Assembly (NCBI RefSeq): GCF_023715785.1
Contig: NZ_JAMBOX010000005.1
Location: forward strand, 186,001 to 250,000
Length of the DNA stretch: 64,000 bases
Reading direction: 5' to 3'
DNA from: Neobacillus niacini
GTDB lineage: Bacteria; Bacillota; Bacilli; Bacillales; Cytobacillaceae
Position numbers and translations under genes: made by a program. Every line of letters starts with the position of its first letter. Position 1 is the first letter of the stretch. This document shows, in pieces, positions 63,974 through 64,000 of this stretch. Below the pieces are notes generated by a model. It did no database searches. It was not told the DNA's origin and saw only the letters and a list, made by a program, of their open reading frames with translations.

Positions 63974-64000
63974 TTAATCGAGCATTAGTTTCAATTTCTT
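63974..64000 (-). CDS. ylxQ: YlxQ (L7Ae-like RNA-binding protein), last eight codons
   Basis: The first frame from the right edge reads KKLKLMLD followed by a stop at 63976-63974, 20 bases before the infB start. B. subtilis YlxQ, encoded just upstream of infB, ends in a similar NKLISLLD, as I recall. The rest is outside the window, so identity rests on position and eight residues. Confidence 0.6.
   Translation of the reverse strand, partial: KKLKLMLD

Overview
The window comes from a Bacillaceae chromosome (a Bacillus, Neobacillus or Cytobacillus-like spore former). Reading the minus strand from right to left, it reproduces the conserved Bacillus block ylxQ-infB-ylxP-rbfA-truB-ribF-rpsO-pnp-ylxY-mlpA-ymxH-dpaA-dpaB-asd-dapG-dapA-rnjB-tepA-ylzJ-ftsK/spoIIIE-ymfC-(nupNOPQ)-ymfF-ymfH-ymfI-ymfJ-ymfK-ymfM-pgsA-cinA-recA-rny-ymdB-spoVS-korAB-miaB-ricA-cotE. 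Sporulation genes (spoVS, cotE, dpaAB, ymxH), strong AGGAGG ribosome binding sites, many TTG/GTG starts and compact rho-independent terminators all fit. I see no tRNA, rRNA, CRISPR array, prophage or intact insertion sequence.

Layout. 1-3.7 kb: pentose phosphate genes rpiA-zwf-tkt (tkt runs off the left edge), preceded by a 44-codon BA3454-type stress protein behind a near-consensus sigma-A promoter. 4-18 kb: an accessory region between the pentose phosphate genes and the conserved core. It holds a lipoprotein, a membrane-anchored serine hydrolase, an HpaB-type flavin-dependent hydroxylase, a decayed subtilase, an ABC ATPase, a bifunctional AdhE, a five-gene minus-strand cluster (Lgt-like transferase, MJ0619/tetraether-synthase-like radical SAM enzyme, two small related membrane proteins of which one is frameshifted, flavin reductase), a GNAT acetyltransferase and a VOC multidomain protein. 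18-64 kb: the conserved core, with korAB (2-oxoacid:ferredoxin oxidoreductase) between miaB and spoVS, and a nucleoside ABC transporter (nupNOPQ) beside its likely GntR regulator ymfC.

The genes form clear functional modules: ribosome assembly and translation initiation (infB, rbfA, truB, rpsO), RNA decay (pnp, rny, rnjB with ymdB and ricA), lysine, diaminopimelate and dipicolinate synthesis (asd, dapG, dapA, dpaAB), DNA repair (recA with a LexA box) and chromosome translocation into the forespore (ftsK/spoIIIE).

The most unusual element is the Lgt-like + TES-like radical SAM pair at 13.7-15.9 kb, whose reading frames overlap by 8 bases. It suggests a lipid or lipoprotein acyl-chain modification system. 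Other points of interest are interspersed palindromic repeats (21.1, 24.6, 53.5 and 56.0 kb), a hairpin repeat cluster at 28.8 kb, a catalytically degenerate deacetylase (ylxY), and several start-site corrections where ribosome binding sites place starts inside the longest open frames.
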